Below, in pieces: positions 49,821 through 61,752 of a stretch of 64,000 bases of DNA. Made by a program: the position numbers and the translations under genes. Each line of letters begins with the position of its first letter. The stretch's first letter is position 1. The notes below the pieces were generated by a model, which worked only from the letters and a program-made list of their open reading frames with translations, had not been told where the DNA came from and searched no databases. Source of the DNA: Triglochin maritima (Eukaryota > Streptophyta > Magnoliopsida > Alismatales > Juncaginaceae); NCBI GenBank assembly GCA_963682175.1, contig OY821774.1, positions 43,662,201 through 43,726,200 of the forward strand, in the 5' to 3' direction.

Positions 49821-52800
49821 ATGCGTCAAACCACGCTGCTCCGTCGATTCCAACTCCTCCAAACCCTAACCCTAACCCCAAAACCACTTCCTTCCACCAC
49901 CCTTCCCATCTTCTCGCCTTTCGGGCGGAGGAGAGGCGGGGTGGGGATCCCCGAGGGAGATGAGGTGGTCGGTGAGCGGACAGCGGGTGGGAATCGGAGG
50001 TTCGGACGCAACCGTCCTGCGTGGCGGACTGATATCGGTACGACTTTCCCAGAATCTGTTGTAATTGACGTGATGTGTTTCTGTTGTTCATGTTTCAAGT
50101 TCGTTAAATGTCTTAAGTAGATGGAAGCTCACGAGATGGAATGTGTTCCTGACGTTTGAATTTTTAAGAAAAACCACATGTGGACATGTTGTGTGTAATG
50201 TAGTTTTGAGGATTCATCATAAAATGCTGAGAATTCGTGCACTGAATTTTGACAAGGCATGATTGCACCGGCCAACGTTTGGAATTTGAAATCGGAAGTT
50301 GAGTATGCGTAGTGCTATATCTGGTCCTACATCTACAAGTAGGATTGTAATGCAAATTTTGGATGTTGAGAATTGAGACCACAAGCTTGGGGAGATAAGT
50401 TAATTTTTTTCAGCTGATTTAGTTGGTATCGAATGATTATTGTTAGGTGGATTTTGGTGTTGCCTAGATTATGCGAGCATTCATACCTGAGTTTTTGTTT
50501 TAGGTAATGTTGTTGGATTTCACATGCAGCTTGCAATTGAGACACATTATCCCTTTTGTTAAAAAAAGGATTATCTTAAAAAGGAACATAATTTGCAGAG
50601 AAAAGAATTCAGCTAGTATTATTAGGATATGTTGTAGAAGATTAAATATGTTTTGTGCTTTATTACTATTTATTATGATGTCAAAGCTGAGCAGAGCTAA
50701 AACTTGTCATCCGTAACCACCCATTCCCAAACCTCATAGAGTTTCGTTTGGTCCTTCATTCACATCCATAACAATGCCACAACAAGCCACCGCAAAGTGC
50801 TTAAGCCGTGCAGGACTATTTTCTTATGGTCTTTTGTTTTTTGGAACAGATTTCTCTACGAACACAAAATTTGGCAGAAATTTCCAAGCTTGCAGGTATA
50901 GGGAGTTTTGTGCAGATGTTGTGCTTTGAAGTCTGACCTACTGGATAATCCTGCGACACTTTGTTTTGGTTTGACCTGGTATATCATGACAAGTTAATGG
51001 TAATTTTCAGGCTCTCCACATTGCCAGAAGACTCAAGAAGCTACTATTCTGTTGCGAAAGACTTAAGAAGCTGTGGAACAACATCATCTGTTGCCACTAG
51101 CAGTTATTCTTGTTCTATTTTCAGGAACTTCCTTTTATCTTTTCCAGGTTCTTAATAAACTATCGTGTTCCAGGACTATATGTAAATCTTCATATGCAGC
51201 TTGTTTTGTATGCGTTACTTTTTTTAGCTGTCCAATTTTTTGATTCACATATTAATGAGCATGTTTTGCCTATAATCAAATCCAGGAGAGTGGTTGACTA
51301 GCATTTATGTTGTGATGCTTTCTTTTCTCTATTGAACCGGATTAAATTAGTTTCCCCTGTTGAACCTGTAAATTTTAAGCCATTCTCTTATCGAAGCTCT
51401 TCTAACTTCTAAGTTAACTGCACTAAATGGTTATTTTTCTTTTCTGATGCAGTTTGCGTATCTGCTGATGAGTTTGGGAATCGACTTTTCCTTTCAGATA
51501 GCAACAACCATCGAATAATTGTAGCTAGTGACAAGGGAAAAATCTTAGATTGTGTGAGTGTGAAAATGCTATTTTTCTTGAACCCTTCTTGCTTAACTAT
51601 TATTTGACCTTTTCTACCTCATGTGAACTGAATTTCTAATCCAATTTTCTGATCTTGCAATAACTTTTTTCCAACATTGCAATCACAACATCAACCCAAG
51701 TAGTAAGTGACTACTTTTTATATTTGCATGCTCTATCACAAACCTTTCCCCCCTAAATTGTGCACGACATATAGCGTTGCAATTCGGTACGACCTTTCGT
51801 CAGATAATCTGCATCTGTGTTTGTTCTCTTTTCTTTAGGATGGTATCGACTTTTCTTGTCAATGGAGTTATGGAAGTGAATTTTTATAGATATGAATATG
51901 CATAGAAATATGAATGCCTGTACATGTATACATTTTTTATGTGAACACAGATAGAAATGTTTCTCGCAACAACTATGTTAGTTTTTATTTTTCAAAATCA
52001 CGTTTATGTAGAAATTAAACCTTGGTTTTCTGATTTTTTTTGTAATGGGTTTACTATCACACTGTGGATATCTTTGGGTCCATTTGGTAGCACCGACATC
52101 TAGCGTCGAGCGATGATGAGGTAGGTGTCACAAATTTTTCCTCATCTTTTCATCTGCTTCACTTATGGGGTGTGGGCTGAAAAAACCCAGACAACGAATG
52201 CTGGTTGAGATCTGCTTCTCTCTGCCGCTGTTTTCCAATAGAAAACTTCGTCTCCTAAATGCTTTTTCGTGAGACGCTGACACTAGAGATGTATGTTTGG
52301 GACGCACCCATGCGTTTGGGGTGGGAATGCAAAATTCCCACCCCAGACCTAGACATGGCACACCCTTTGTGAAATTTCTTGTCAAGGGTTTACTATCACA
52401 ATCTAGATATCTTATATAATCAAATTCTAAGCTAATATCGTAAGTATAAAGTCAATATTAAGTGCAGCAAGTAAAGTAAAATTTTAAGCTAGTTCTAATT
52501 TTGTACCTGAAGCGTATACGTATCTAACTTTTACCAATATTTGTTCCGAACCTTATCCATTTCTTCAAGGATGTGAATCTACACTTTTCATATCCATATG
52601 AGATCTACATCTATACTACAGACATGTTATTACTTATACCCACATCACTATCCGATCTGCATCCCAAGTGAGATATTATCCTTTTGTTTTCTTTTACGCC
52701 ATTAATCAACATGTCTGTAGTATTGGCATTGTGAATGCTACAGACATGTTAATACTTATACCCACATCACTATCTGATGAGATATTATCATTGTGTTTTC

Positions 52801-55800
52801 TTTTACTCATCTATCAACCCAGTTTGTGTGGGTTTTCCCATCTTCAGTTATTTTGTGCTTAGTTTAGCTTCAGGTGTACATGCAGCAGATTATTTGGCAT
52901 TTCTATACTTTTCCGTTCATTTTTTATTATCTGATGGTTTATACGACTTTAGTAGGTCCAAAAATTAATCTTGCTCTCTTTAGTGTGTACAAGTGCTTTT
53001 TTCAAAAGTTTGAGCTTTACGTTGTTGTCCAACCAACTGCATTACATTCTTCTTGCCTACTATGTAGAGTGTAGACAATTATGTAGGCTATCAAAATTGT
53101 GAACCAATTGATGTTGACTTGATATAAAAATTACACTATCACAACAAAGAAGTGACATACAGCTGGTGCAGGCAAATGGTCAGTAAACAGCGTGCAATGG
53201 CAGTTGATACATGAAAATAGAGCTTTGAGAAGTATGTATGAAGGAACATTATTACTTGGCCTTTTCCAAGTAATTAATTTGTATTCATATGCTTCATCTC
53301 TTGAGATAAGATTGTCCTGTTACCACAAAATAAAGAATTGCATGTTCTTATGCTAGAGGGCTCCAACATCAAAATAAGCAATTTTTCTTCAGCAGAATTG
53401 GAACTCACTTGACTCTTTCTTATATCTTTGCCATGTGATGTTAACAAAGTTTGATGTTTGTGCAAATTTACTTTTTGGTCAAATACAATGTTTTGCTTAT
53501 TGCCTGTCCCAATTGTTAGATAGGTTCCTCAGCTGGATTCGAGGATGGTGGCTTTGAATCTGCAGAATTGTTACGGCCTGCAGGATCTATTTATTGTGCT
53601 GTTGAAGATTGTTTATATTTTGCAGACTCAGAGGTATAACTTGTTGTTGCCCTTGTATTGTTTTTCATGCTGCTACAGTGAAAGTTAAAATGAAGACTTT
53701 TGTTGCCATTAGCCTTTATTGTATTCACCATTTCTCTTGTTGACTTTTTCTTTTGTTTAGAATCATGCGATCCGAAGAGCTGATTTAGAGAACAGAGTTG
53801 TGGAGACCATACACCCTGTATCCAACAACAAAACTAGTTTAGTATGGAGCTGGATTATGAATAAGATTGGCATGAAAGGAAAAACTCAAGCAAATGAGGA
53901 AAAATCAGATTTTCCCTTGTTGATGTTTCCTTGGCACTTGGTACAACTGAATGAGGATGATCTCTTAGTTATTGATCACAGGTAATGATTTTTCCCGTTC
54001 TCGCTACTCAAATTCTGTTTTAGGTTTTTATTTTTATGATATGATTAGCATCTCTGAATAGTACTTTATTTTATCATTATTCCGTTCTTCAAACTTATTA
54101 TGGTGGTGCTGAGTTGGCATTTTCACCTGTTTTTATATTGCTTTTTGTAGACTTTTCCCAGCAAGTGGTTATTTTAGAGATTTGATTTGGCATCTTTCTC
54201 ACAGTTACATTTTCATGTTTCATGAGGGATCTTGTTTCTTCATCATCTCCTACTATAACGGTTAACTTTAAATCTACATGGATTCATATGACATCATTAG
54301 CAACCCTGGATAGTATGATGTTTAGGGTTTTTTGCTTGGATGCCATTAAAAATGTTATAATTCTCAGAAACCATCACTCCACCACTATTTGAATATATGC
54401 AATCAAAAACCAACACCATGTCCCAAATGGTATTAAATTTTCGGGCATGCTCTTCTTAGACGGATTCCAACAATGACGTCATCTATTTCATCGATGGTGT
54501 CATCTATTTCATCGATGACGTCATCTTTTCAATCGATTGAATAAAAAAATTATTTTTAATTGTAAAATTTACAAAATCTACCTTATATAATTTAAAAATT
54601 TATTCCTTAAATTTTCAAATCTGTATCCATTCTCTTTCTTAACAAACCAAATCCAACACTAAAACCCATCATCGTCCCTTCCACTCCACGACCCTTGACC
54701 TCCAAGTCTCTCCAAATCCCCTCCAAGATCCAACCTTTCGCCCAAATTTCGGCGTCGCAATGGACAACCCCAATGCTACTCGACCTTGACCACCCTCTCC
54801 ACCCCCTCCTCCCGCCCCACCACCAAAACCCCCTCTCCCCTTCTGCCTCTTGCGACGATCCCACCGCCAAGAAGACCCTGTAGCACCACATGAAGTGGTC
54901 TGACGACATGGTCCACCTCATCATTGTTGGCGACGACTCCGTTGGACAAATTGGAAAGCCTTCGGCGTTGCCTTCCAAAAGAAGGGTAAGTGGAAGACAA
55001 TCTCCAAGATCATGCTCGAGAAAAGCTGTTACAGTCCTCACCGCTCTCGCCTTCGTCGCCGCGTCCAACTCCTCGATACCTCACCTTCCTCAACTAGATA
55101 CGAGATACCCGTCTCCCTCCGCATGCCTGAGCTCATCGACCACGTTGGCCTCGACTCCGCCACCTATGTCTGCATCTATCTCCGTCAACTAGGCAGGAGA
55201 CGCCCTCCGTTGTCACCACCACTATCTAGAACAACCTGACCTTCTGAGATCGACTGACTCTCCATGCGTCTTTGAAAAAATATACTATTTTAATTGGGTG
55301 TGCTTGTTAGCTATGACAACAAATAAGGTAAGCTCTTTTCATTCTCGTTCGCATCCTATAGAATCCAATATTTTCTATGGCGCCACAAAACCCAGAAAAG
55401 AATTGAATTTTCTACTAACAAATGTGATGGGTGTGTTTGTTAGTCAACAAAGATGAGTCTGAGGAAGAGAGCATGGAATCAACAGGCAAAGAAGAGGAGA
55501 ACGACTTCGACAAATCCTCTCTACTTGGCGTTCTCGAGAATAATCCGGTCTCCAGTTTGGTTGTGGTGAATTAGAGCAATGTGTGTTGGTTTTGTTGTTT
55601 GGAGTCTGTTTTAGGAGTTTTGAGGTTCATTTGCTTCTATTTTTGGTATGCTCTTTGGTTCAGTGAGGAACGAATCGAGTTTGCAAATTAAATGTTGGTT
55701 TTGTTTTGAAGAGAGAAGAAATAAAGAGAATAAAGAGGAAGAAACGGGGATATAGAGTATAGAGAAAAAGAAGAGACGATTTGAGGATTTTGGGGAAAAT

Positions 55801-58800
55801 CATTAGATTATATAATGTAGAATCTATAAATTTTACAATTAATTTTTTTTATTTGGTCGATGACGTCAATCGACGGAATTCGTCAAAGGAGTGAGTGACG
55901 TGCCCGAAAATTTAGTGGCATTTGAGACATGATGTTGGTTTTTCGACGACATACATACAAATAATGGTGGAGTAATTACTTCTGAGAATTAAGCGATTTG
56001 TAATGACATCCAAGCAAAAAACCCTATTATTTATGCGTCATGTCAAATCATCGTGGATGGTCTGAATTGGCATCTCTTGAGCTTTATTGTAATGATTTAA
56101 TCTCTAGGGCATTTCAGACTTTCTGTGAAGAGGGGTTTTGTAGATATGATTTGGCATCTTGTTTGCTGCTACATTTAGTTCATGTTTGCCTCTTCCTTTT
56201 TAATCACTACCTATTTCTTAAATTAATGTGCAGTTTTGAATCTTCATGGATTCTGAGCATGGCAAGTGGCCAGATCAAACATGTTATAAGAGGTTGGCGT
56301 CCATCTTTTGTTTCTATGTTTTATTGAAAATTTGAAATTGCTTTCGCTAATCTAACATGTAATGTCTTCATACTCAAAAGGATTTTCAAATCTCATGGAG
56401 GAGCATGGAGAGATGATTAGGCAGAAGATATCCCCTTTTAAAAAGATTATTGAGAATGGATTGCAGCAGAAATTCGATGCTGATATCTCAGTGGAAGGGC
56501 TGCCCTATGCTGGTCTCTTATCAACTGCAGTAGACTTTAAAGGATCCATTATATACTGTGATACAGGTACAGTAAGTAATTGTCCACCCCCATCCCCCTC
56601 CCTCCCCAAATCATTACAATAAACCTTGTTATAATGTGTAACTTACATTGGTTGCATTTTGTATCAATAATTGCGAAGTTTTTCAGACGGTGATGATACA
56701 TGATTCAGAATCTAAATATGCTAAGAACGTTCAATTTTCAAATTTGGAAGTTCTTGGGATGCCACATTGGCTGCATTGCCCGATTGAGAGAGTTTTATCA
56801 AGGTATATTGGGTACTGGATTTCTATTTATGCATAGTTAATGTGTTTAATAATTGGACAGGACAAGTAAAATTCATATTTCTTTATTGGCAGCAGAGATG
56901 AACAAGATGGGAATGATTACCGGCAACAATTTAGTCTGCTTCCTGGTACATGTTTCTAATGCATATAGTGTTAACTCACTTGGTTATTGTACTGTTTGGT
57001 TCAAACATGTGACAGCTGAAAATGCTAATTTATGTAGTCTTGATTTCTCCTCACTTGTGGTTTATAGTTCACAAGATTGCTATGTTACCATGTCCATTGA
57101 GGTTCCTTTGTTCTTTTGTATTTTCTGAACGTGTAAAACAATGTGATATTCTGACATTTAAAACGTAAAAATTCTCTACTGATGACCGGTGGTAGTCATG
57201 TTACATTGGCTGACACAAGGCCCTCCAAGTGCAATGTGATCGTAGTTCTACTGGTGAGGTGCTTGCATGTACTTGAAATTAGAAATCAATATCTGCAGTT
57301 CCGCACTGGGAACATGTAACAGAAACATGTTTAAAATATTAGAAATTGTAAGATATTAATATTAATTGAAAGAAAATCTTAGGCCTGATGCTTTACTGTG
57401 TTTCTATCATCTTTGTGTTGCATTTCTTCTTCTTGTCCAGCGTTTGTTACTGGCAAGTTTGTTAAATTCCTTCTACTGTTTGCGTTTTGATCATTTATTT
57501 GTTATGCATGTATGCTGTTTGTATCTTAAACTTCTTGTGGTGCATAGTGCTTTTAGGAATCTGTTTTTAATTCTAAACATTCGTTGATCATACAGTAACA
57601 TTATATGCGAATTGTTTGAGATGCTATATCATCTTGATACCTTATTCTTATGGATTTCTTTCCCTCTCTAAAGGACGGTGCCACATCTGGGTGAATGTGG
57701 ACATTCCCGAGGGGTTTGAGCTTGCAGCTTCTGTAACTGAAGAGTCTATATGGCGTCAAGCAAGAGGATCTGCTTCTGAAATTACAGAAGCATCAGCAGC
57801 AGAATCGTCCGAAAAGGTGTGATGCATTTTCATTCTTGAAGTCCATTTTCTTTCTCACGAATTCTTATAGATAGTTTGCCTTTTGTTTTCCCGATTTAAA
57901 GGTTGGTGCAGCACAGCAATGGTATGATGAGTTAGATAACCTTGCCATCATGGAAATGGATTTGGAGCCCAACAAGCAACAACAAGATGCACTTCAAGAT
58001 ACAAAATACAAAGACGACGATAAAGTGCACATTGAGTGTGATGTCAATACTAGTCCTGGAACCAGTGAGGTAATTAAAGAACAGTCCTTTCGTCAAATTC
58101 CTATTCTGGACTCCAATTGACATACTGCTTATTGGTTCATTTCAGTGTTAATATATTTTGTAACTTCTCAACCGTACACAACCTTCATGTAGACATAAAC
58201 ATAATGAAATACGGTTGGTTGCTAAATATGAGGTTTCAGTTCTCTGTAGTTACCCCGCAGTGGGTCATCTGGTTCAACTGTTACGTTTCTTGGATTTGTT
58301 TTTTTTAATAGTTTGTTTGCTTGATGACATATCCTAATAGGGGAGGCAGAATGGTTCAACAAGAACATTGTTTCGTTTTACGTATTATATATATTTTGTT
58401 ATGCTTATGCTACCCTGATTATTAGACCAGTTCCATAACTGAAGTACCACTTCTTTTGTTAATGTTGGCTACAGAGTCTTCATTGATCTTTTATTATTCA
58501 CTGTTTGTTTGTGCAGATAATCATCTCAACAGTTCTATATTTGAAACTAAAAGCATCCAATAATTGTGATGATCGGAATATGAGAGGGGAAGCATTGAAG
58601 TTGTTGAAGCTTTTCAAAGTGCGAGAAGATGATGTATATGGAAACTTGCTGTTGGAATCAGAGAGAGACCTTAGTGGCATGGTGTTCCTGAAACCTCTTA
58701 ATGTAAGAATAAGGTTGGAGTGTGCAAACCATCCTCTATGTCCCAAGTCTAGAGAAATTATCTCCACTAATTCAACGGTAGAAGTTAATATTTCTCCATA

Positions 58801-58801
58801 G
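49821..58801 (+). CDS. NHL-repeat protein, EMB1974-like, short form
   Basis: Thirteen exons (49821-50037, 50850-50895, 51011-51147, 51453-51553, 53520-53633, 53761-53981, 56234-56292, 56381-56571, 56687-56802, 56893-56945, 57674-57816, 57902-58069, 58517-58801) have GT-AG ends and join in phase to 616 aa. The Arg-rich, acid-poor N terminus MRQTTLLRRFQLLQTL looks like an organelle presequence. Diagnostic blocks are SADEFGNRLFLSDSNNHRII and IGSSAGFEDGGFESA (NHL/beta-propeller), NHAIRRADLENRVVETI, FESSWILSMASGQI, IWRQARGSA, WYDELDNLA and CDVNTSPGTSE. These match the Arabidopsis EMB1974 (At3g07060) family as I remember it. The family normally has about 200 residues (thioredoxin-like) between the N terminus and the propeller; none are found in the 1.4 kb available. 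The second exon (46 nt) is the least certain. The function of the family is unknown beyond an embryo-lethal mutant. Confidence 0.85.
52616..52830. repeat. Intronic tandem duplication, about 120-bp unit
   Basis: CTACAGACATGTTATTACTT and following sequence recurs about 120 bp later with small changes, including CCCACATCACTATC and GAGATATTATC. It lies in the 2-kb intron 51554-53519 of the NHL gene. The same intron also has a near-repeat of GGGTTTACTATCACA at about 52047 and 52386, flanking about 340 bp, possibly the scar of an old insertion. Confidence 0.75.
54325..56024. mobile_element. MULE carrying gene fragments (Pack-MULE-like), in NHL gene intron
   Basis: 1.7-kb element between inverted ends of about 190 bp: GGGTTTTTTGCTTGGATG at the left and its complement at the right. 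Repeated TCATCGATGACGTCAT-type palindromes lie at the inner edges (54475-54535, 55850-55870). No clean target duplication (best match 6 of 9). The interior is GC-rich, unlike the surrounding intron, and contains apparent gene fragments. It sits wholly inside the intron 53982-56233, so splicing can remove it. Confidence 0.82.
54890..55130 (+). pseudogene. Captured trihelix-type transcription factor fragment
   Basis: MKWSDDMVHLIIVGDD (from 54890), then after a frameshift FQKKGKWKTISKIMLEK (54973-55023 in another frame). These follow the order of the DNA-binding domain of plant trihelix/SANT-like factors (MKWTD...V..LI, then KKGKWKTVSK.M). Downstream the match fades. A second, unidentified piece (about 55441-55575, DESEEESMESTGKEEENDFD) may be from another gene or the same one. 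Not functional. Confidence 0.55.
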
Positions 58802-59359
58802 CAAATATTTAGATTCTCGTCACCATTTTGGAGAATTTTTAAGTTCGACCCTGCAGACGGAAACATGCTTTTACCAGAATGGGAAGCAAGGGAATGCCTG
58901 CTTACAAGTATACCCTGCGCTAGTCCTTGCAAAGCAGAGTGCCTTGTGCATCGGGGTTGCCTTTGATTTTGACCCTGTAGGCCTGTAGGTTGAGTTATTC
59001 TTGTATTTTGATTAATAATGTAGGAGCGACTATGCTCTCCTAAGAAGAGCATTGCATTTTTTTATAGCTTCTTCAAGCTGCTTTTCTTCATCTTGTACAA
59101 CATCCTCATTTTAAGGGGGTGTATTTATAATACTAACAATGTATTAAACATTTATAACTTGTTTCTTGCGATATATTATCACAGCTTCTTCAAGTTGATG
59201 ACAGTTGTCAATGTTCTTTTCCTAACTTTTTGGTGAAGAAACAGCGTGTGTTTTTCCTTCTTTCTGGCCGTCGTTTCTCTTGATGGTAAGTCCAAGTTGT
59301 TAATCGGATTAGCAGTGCCGTAGAAAAGCGAGTCTTGATATCAGGCTCTCTGATATGAA
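58802..59359. other. NHL gene 3' UTR and short spacer to MULE C
   Basis: No further exon. TTAATAATG at about 59011 is a candidate poly(A) signal. The spacer ends directly at the left end of MULE C. Confidence 0.5.
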
Positions 59360-60660
59360 GGAAAATTTTTCAAAATAATTTTTTTTTTAAAAATAATTGC
59401 CAAAATAAATCTCTATTAAAAGTAATTTTCAAACTAGACCCACTGCCACCACGTGGCGACGGGTTTTGTTTTTTGTGTGCATAGAGAACTCGACATCACC
59501 AGCGTCGAGTTCATCTTTTGAGAACTCGGCACTGGTGATGTCGAGTTCAACTTTGGTTTTTTATTGGTCAACACTTGAAATTTTCACTTAGGAGGTGACA
59601 CTTGATAGAACGCGGCACTGGTGATGTCGAGTTCAACTTTGGTAGAACTCGGCATGGGTGATGCCGAGTTCAACTTGGTTTTTTATTGGCCAACACTTGT
59701 CAATTTTTACTGATGTGATTCAAATAGAACTCGGCACTGAGAGTGCCGAGTTCTATATAAGAAACTGTTCTCCTGGCGTTCAGATCGTGCATTAGACGAT
59801 TGACGCGCCAGGAGAACAGTTACTTAAATAGAACTCGTCACTGCGAGTGCCGAGTTCTAAAGGAAGCACTCGGCGTTACTAACGCCGAGTTCACTTAAAA
59901 AAAAAGTGAACTCGGCGTTACCAACGCCGAGTTCCGTCGGACTATAAAAGCAGTCCGACGCCCCCCTCTCCCCATCCGCCGAGTTCCGAGTTTTTAAGGT
60001 TAGGGTTTCGATTTTTTTTCATTTTCCACCGTTTTATTGCCTTTTTTATCTATTAGGATGATATACATTGTTGTTTTATGTATGATTGTAGTGTTTTTGT
60101 TGATTTAGGAATCCGTTTTGGTGGAAACTCGAATTCGATTTTGGGGTTTTAGGCAAAACGTTTTATTTCTTGTTTGATAGTTGATTATTGAATTTTGTTT
60201 TGTTGATTATAGGTCTACGGTAGTCATCTTAAAAATAGTTGAATTTAAGTACTATTATTGTGATTAAAAATAGATTTTATGTTGTTATTTAGGTTTGAAT
60301 GTATGTTAATTTGAATGAATGTAAACTTAAAAGTGATTTATTTGAGTTTAAATGTATGTGAGTTTGAATGTATGTTAGAATTGAATTTTGTAGTATTGTT
60401 AGTTTGTTCTACCGTGCAAGTTTAAATTTACCAATTTGAGAAATATAGGAGATGTTTTGTCAAAAATTTTAAAAAAATTCTGACATGATTCGTAATGTTG
60501 TTTATTGTAGTTGGTTTTATTGGAGAGATTGTTCGACGTTTACAGCCGTTTGCTACTACACTCGATTGAGGTAATTTCTAAAACATTAGTGTATTCTCAA
60601 CTTTTTAAGTAGTTAGTAATGAAGAACAACCATCTCACTTGTTAACGTGTTATGTACAGA

Positions 60661-61634
60661 TGAAGTTTGGTGGTTCTAGTACTGGTTCAGTTGGAGGTAG
60701 CTACGCTTCACAAGGCCCGGTAGACAGATCGGTGTTGGTTTTGCAGGCCAACCACAAGTCTGACTTGTTCAAAGATTTTGTAAGTATTTTACGTTTTCAA
60801 GTTAAATATTTGCACGTGAATTCCAATATTCTGACATTTCTCTAAATTTATGCAGAAGGATGTTGATGGTGTAAAATGCGTTGAGCATGGATCGAAGCTC
60901 AACGAATGACATATCACTGATGAGAGAATGTTGTTTCTGCTAGATATGACAGGGTTTGACATAGTCACTCGGTTGGGCCGAGTTCAGTTGAATCATACCA
61001 TACTGGGGGCGATGGTCGAGCGTTGGAGACCGGAGACTCATTCATTTCACCTGCGACATGGTGAGATCACGTGCACCTTGCATGACATCTCGATGATTAC
61101 CGGCTTGCAGGTAGATGGTTTGCCAGTGTGTGAGTCTCAGGAGTACGTTTGGTCAGAGGTCTGCATGGATTTATTGGGTCCGGTCCCCGATGACTTGGGT
61201 CGTAAGGGTTCCGTAACTCTGGGTTGGTTGCAAGCTCAGTTTCAGCACTTGCCTTTTGATGCTGACGAGGAAACAGTTACACGACACACCAAAGCCTTCA
61301 TTCTGTTCCAGCTGGGATGTAGTATTTTGGCAGATAAGAGTGGTACGATGGTTCACTTGAAGTACCTGTATTTGCTCGGAGATTTGACAGTCGCATCGGA
61401 GTACAGTTGGGGTAGTGCGGCTCTGGCCCACTTATATCACATGTTAGATGAAGCCTCACTGATTCGGACGAAACATTTGTGTGGTTTTCTTACGTTCCTG
61501 CAGTTGTGGTGCTGGGAACATCTACACATTGGGAGACCTTTGAAGAGATGACCATTAGTATACCCGGAAGACGAGAGGGCACCATTAGGGTCCCGTTGGA
61601 GACGACCAAGAACATTCAAGGGTAGTGCGAAGAC
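60661..61634 (+). pseudogene. Plant mobile domain gene in MULE C (truncated)
   Basis: Start MKFGGSSTGSVGGSYASQ, intron after HKSDLFKDF, then KDVDGVKCVEHGSKLNE and the same premature stop as in MULE B (60907-60909). After it an open frame of 207 codons (60928-61551) covers the core PMD: MTGFDIVTRLGRVQL, HLRHGEITCTLHDISMI, EYVWSEVCMDLLGPVPDDL, LQLWCWEHLHIGRPLKR. It is better preserved than the MULE B copy, which has at least five stops here, but lacks the C-terminal exons: the homology ends abruptly at 61634. Confidence 0.85.
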
Positions 61635-61752
61635 CCGACCCTACGCTGACAACGAACACTCATTCGCCGGAGTATGGTACAGTAAGGTCGACCGGTTGAG
61701 ACTGTGGAATAGATTTGAATATAAGTCTAAATCCTACAACCGAAGTTCCAGC

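Noticed and set aside
54607..55068. 153-codon minus-strand frame in the intronic MULE
   Set aside because: It is the antisense of GC-rich captured sequence; the plus strand has the recognisable KKGKWKTISK motif.
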